A stretch of DNA of 64,000 nucleotides, taken from the NCBI GenBank assembly GCA_965263485.1, contig CBDHHO010000004.1, positions 1,240,001 to 1,304,000 of the forward strand, given 5' to 3'. Below the pieces are notes generated by a model that made no database searches, was not told where the DNA came from, and saw nothing but the letters and a program-made list of their open reading frames with translations. Numbering within the stretch: the first letter of the stretch is position 1; the number at the start of each line of letters is the position of its first letter. Positions 63,308-64,000 of the stretch are shown here, piece after piece. This DNA is from Haliotispira sp965263485 (GTDB lineage: Bacteria; Spirochaetota; Spirochaetia; SP-2023). The position numbers and the translations under genes were made by a program.

Positions 63308-64000
63308 TCACCAGCGCAGCAAATTGCCGCCATAAGTCAGGCCGGAGCCAAAGCCCACGGTCAATATCAAATCGCCCCGCCGGAGCAGGTTCTTTTGTTG
63401 CATTTCCGCCAGCGCGATCGGAATGGAGGCCGAAGATGTGTTGGCGTAGTTGGCAATGTTTAAATAGAAACGCTCCACTGGAATATTTTCGCGCTTGGCA
63501 ACTGCCTGAATGATGCGCTCGTTGGCCTGATGCGGCACAATATGGGCAATGTCCTGGATCTTTAGCCCGTTGCGCTCCAGCAGCAGCTGAATCACTTCCT
63601 GATTGGCGGCTACGGCAAAATTGTACACCGCCCGGCCATTCATTTCCAGTTTGTTGCGGATGGGAGCCCCGGCATTTTCCCGGTCTGTGTTGATCGGGCT
63701 GCGGCTGCCGCCGTCGGGTACCAACAGAGCTTGGGCTCCCTTGCCGTCAGCGCGCAGTACTGAGTCCAGTATTCGGCCCTTTTCAGCATTCCGAACCAGC
63801 ACAACGGCACCGGCACCGTCGCCCAGCAATACCGCAGTGGAACGGTCGTCCCAATTCGTCACGGCAGAGAGCTTTTCGGCAGCTATGACTAAGGCGTTGC
63901 GGTAATAGGGCTCTGTGAGCAGCATGCTCTTGCCGATTTGCAGCCCGTACACAAAGCCCGAACACGCTGCTGTGATATCGAAGGCAGTGCCCGTGGCACA
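63308..64000 (-). CDS. fabH: 3-oxoacyl-ACP synthase III (FabH), 5' part outside window
   Basis: The frame is open to the window edge (231 residues seen of ~320). The catalytic Cys is in AACSGFVYGLQ, His in VPHQANERIIQAV, and Asn in NIANYANTSSASIPIAL. It starts fatty-acid synthesis from acetyl-CoA and malonyl-ACP. No acpP gene lies between fabH and fabZ. Confidence 0.95.
   Translation of the reverse strand, partial: CATGTAFDITAACSGFVYGLQIGKSMLLTEPYYRNALVIAAEKLSAVTNWDDRSTAVLLGDGAGAVVLVRNAEKGRILDSVLRADGKGAQALLVPDGGSRSPINTDRENAGAPIRNKLEMNGRAVYNFAVAANQEVIQLLLERNGLKIQDIAHIVPHQANERIIQAVAKRENIPVERFYLNIANYANTSSASIPIALAEMQQKNLLRRGDLILTVGFGSGLTYGGNLLRW

Overview
The window is a chromosomal segment of a diderm bacterium rich in lipoproteins and ABC importers. 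Permissive lipoboxes, many sugar ABC systems, and FabV as the enoyl reductase fit a spirochaete, but this is an inference from style and no rRNA or marker phylogeny was possible. Base composition is mostly near 50-55% GC by eye, with a strikingly AT-rich ABC module at 45409-47898.

Layout. (1) 1-9853, + strand: a ureide (allantoin) operon resembling the Klebsiella hpx set: allantoinase PuuE, two NCS1 permeases, an SBF-like carrier, an AtzE/HpxY-like amidase lacking its nucleophile serine, an HpxW-like oxamate amidohydrolase, PucG/HpxJ and allantoate amidohydrolase. (2) 9854-11100: a Mu-like portal-gene remnant and rpsD. (3) 11100-16610: lipoprotein cassettes A, B and decayed E with heptanucleotide repeats, inverted-repeat elements, and an Rpn-type nuclease. 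(4) 16609-26741: two sugar ABC importers without their own ATPase, flanking an opposite-strand recO / lipoprotein / VOC-YbjN cluster. (5) 26742-28402: a 66-70 bp tandem array and lipoprotein cassette C. (6) 28933-41599: a nickel region: nikR, ECF transporter nikMNQO, a NikABCDE-type importer, and a FecCD-type importer whose binding-protein gene is broken. (7) 41833-54247, - strand: a tetrose/tetritol-type sugar catabolic operon with two ribose-type ABC systems. (8) 54530-56250: lipoprotein cassette D. (9) 56440-64000, - strand: fatty acid synthesis genes fabH-fabG-fabF-fabZ-fabV, a TetR regulator, rlmE and an ATP-grasp protein.

Two patterns stand out. First, four full lipoprotein genes and one relic share a structured 5' leader, a good ribosome site, an ATG and exactly six copies of a 7-bp repeat. 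The tract is open in all frames, but the lipoprotein body lies in the -1 frame. One unit more (7) or two fewer (4) would join the frames, or a -1 slip at A AAA AAT just before the stop would do so. The family looks like a switchable surface-lipoprotein system. Second, the 3' end of nikR together with its downstream promoter/operator has been copied twice within 9 kb. This placed two further metal-importer operons behind near-identical NikR-type promoters and gave the NikO ATPase a histidine-rich overprinted tail.

Small inverted-repeat elements (TIR GGGGACCTCTAAAAATTC and variants) occur all through the window. They sit between genes of the same operon and often touch or supply stop codons.
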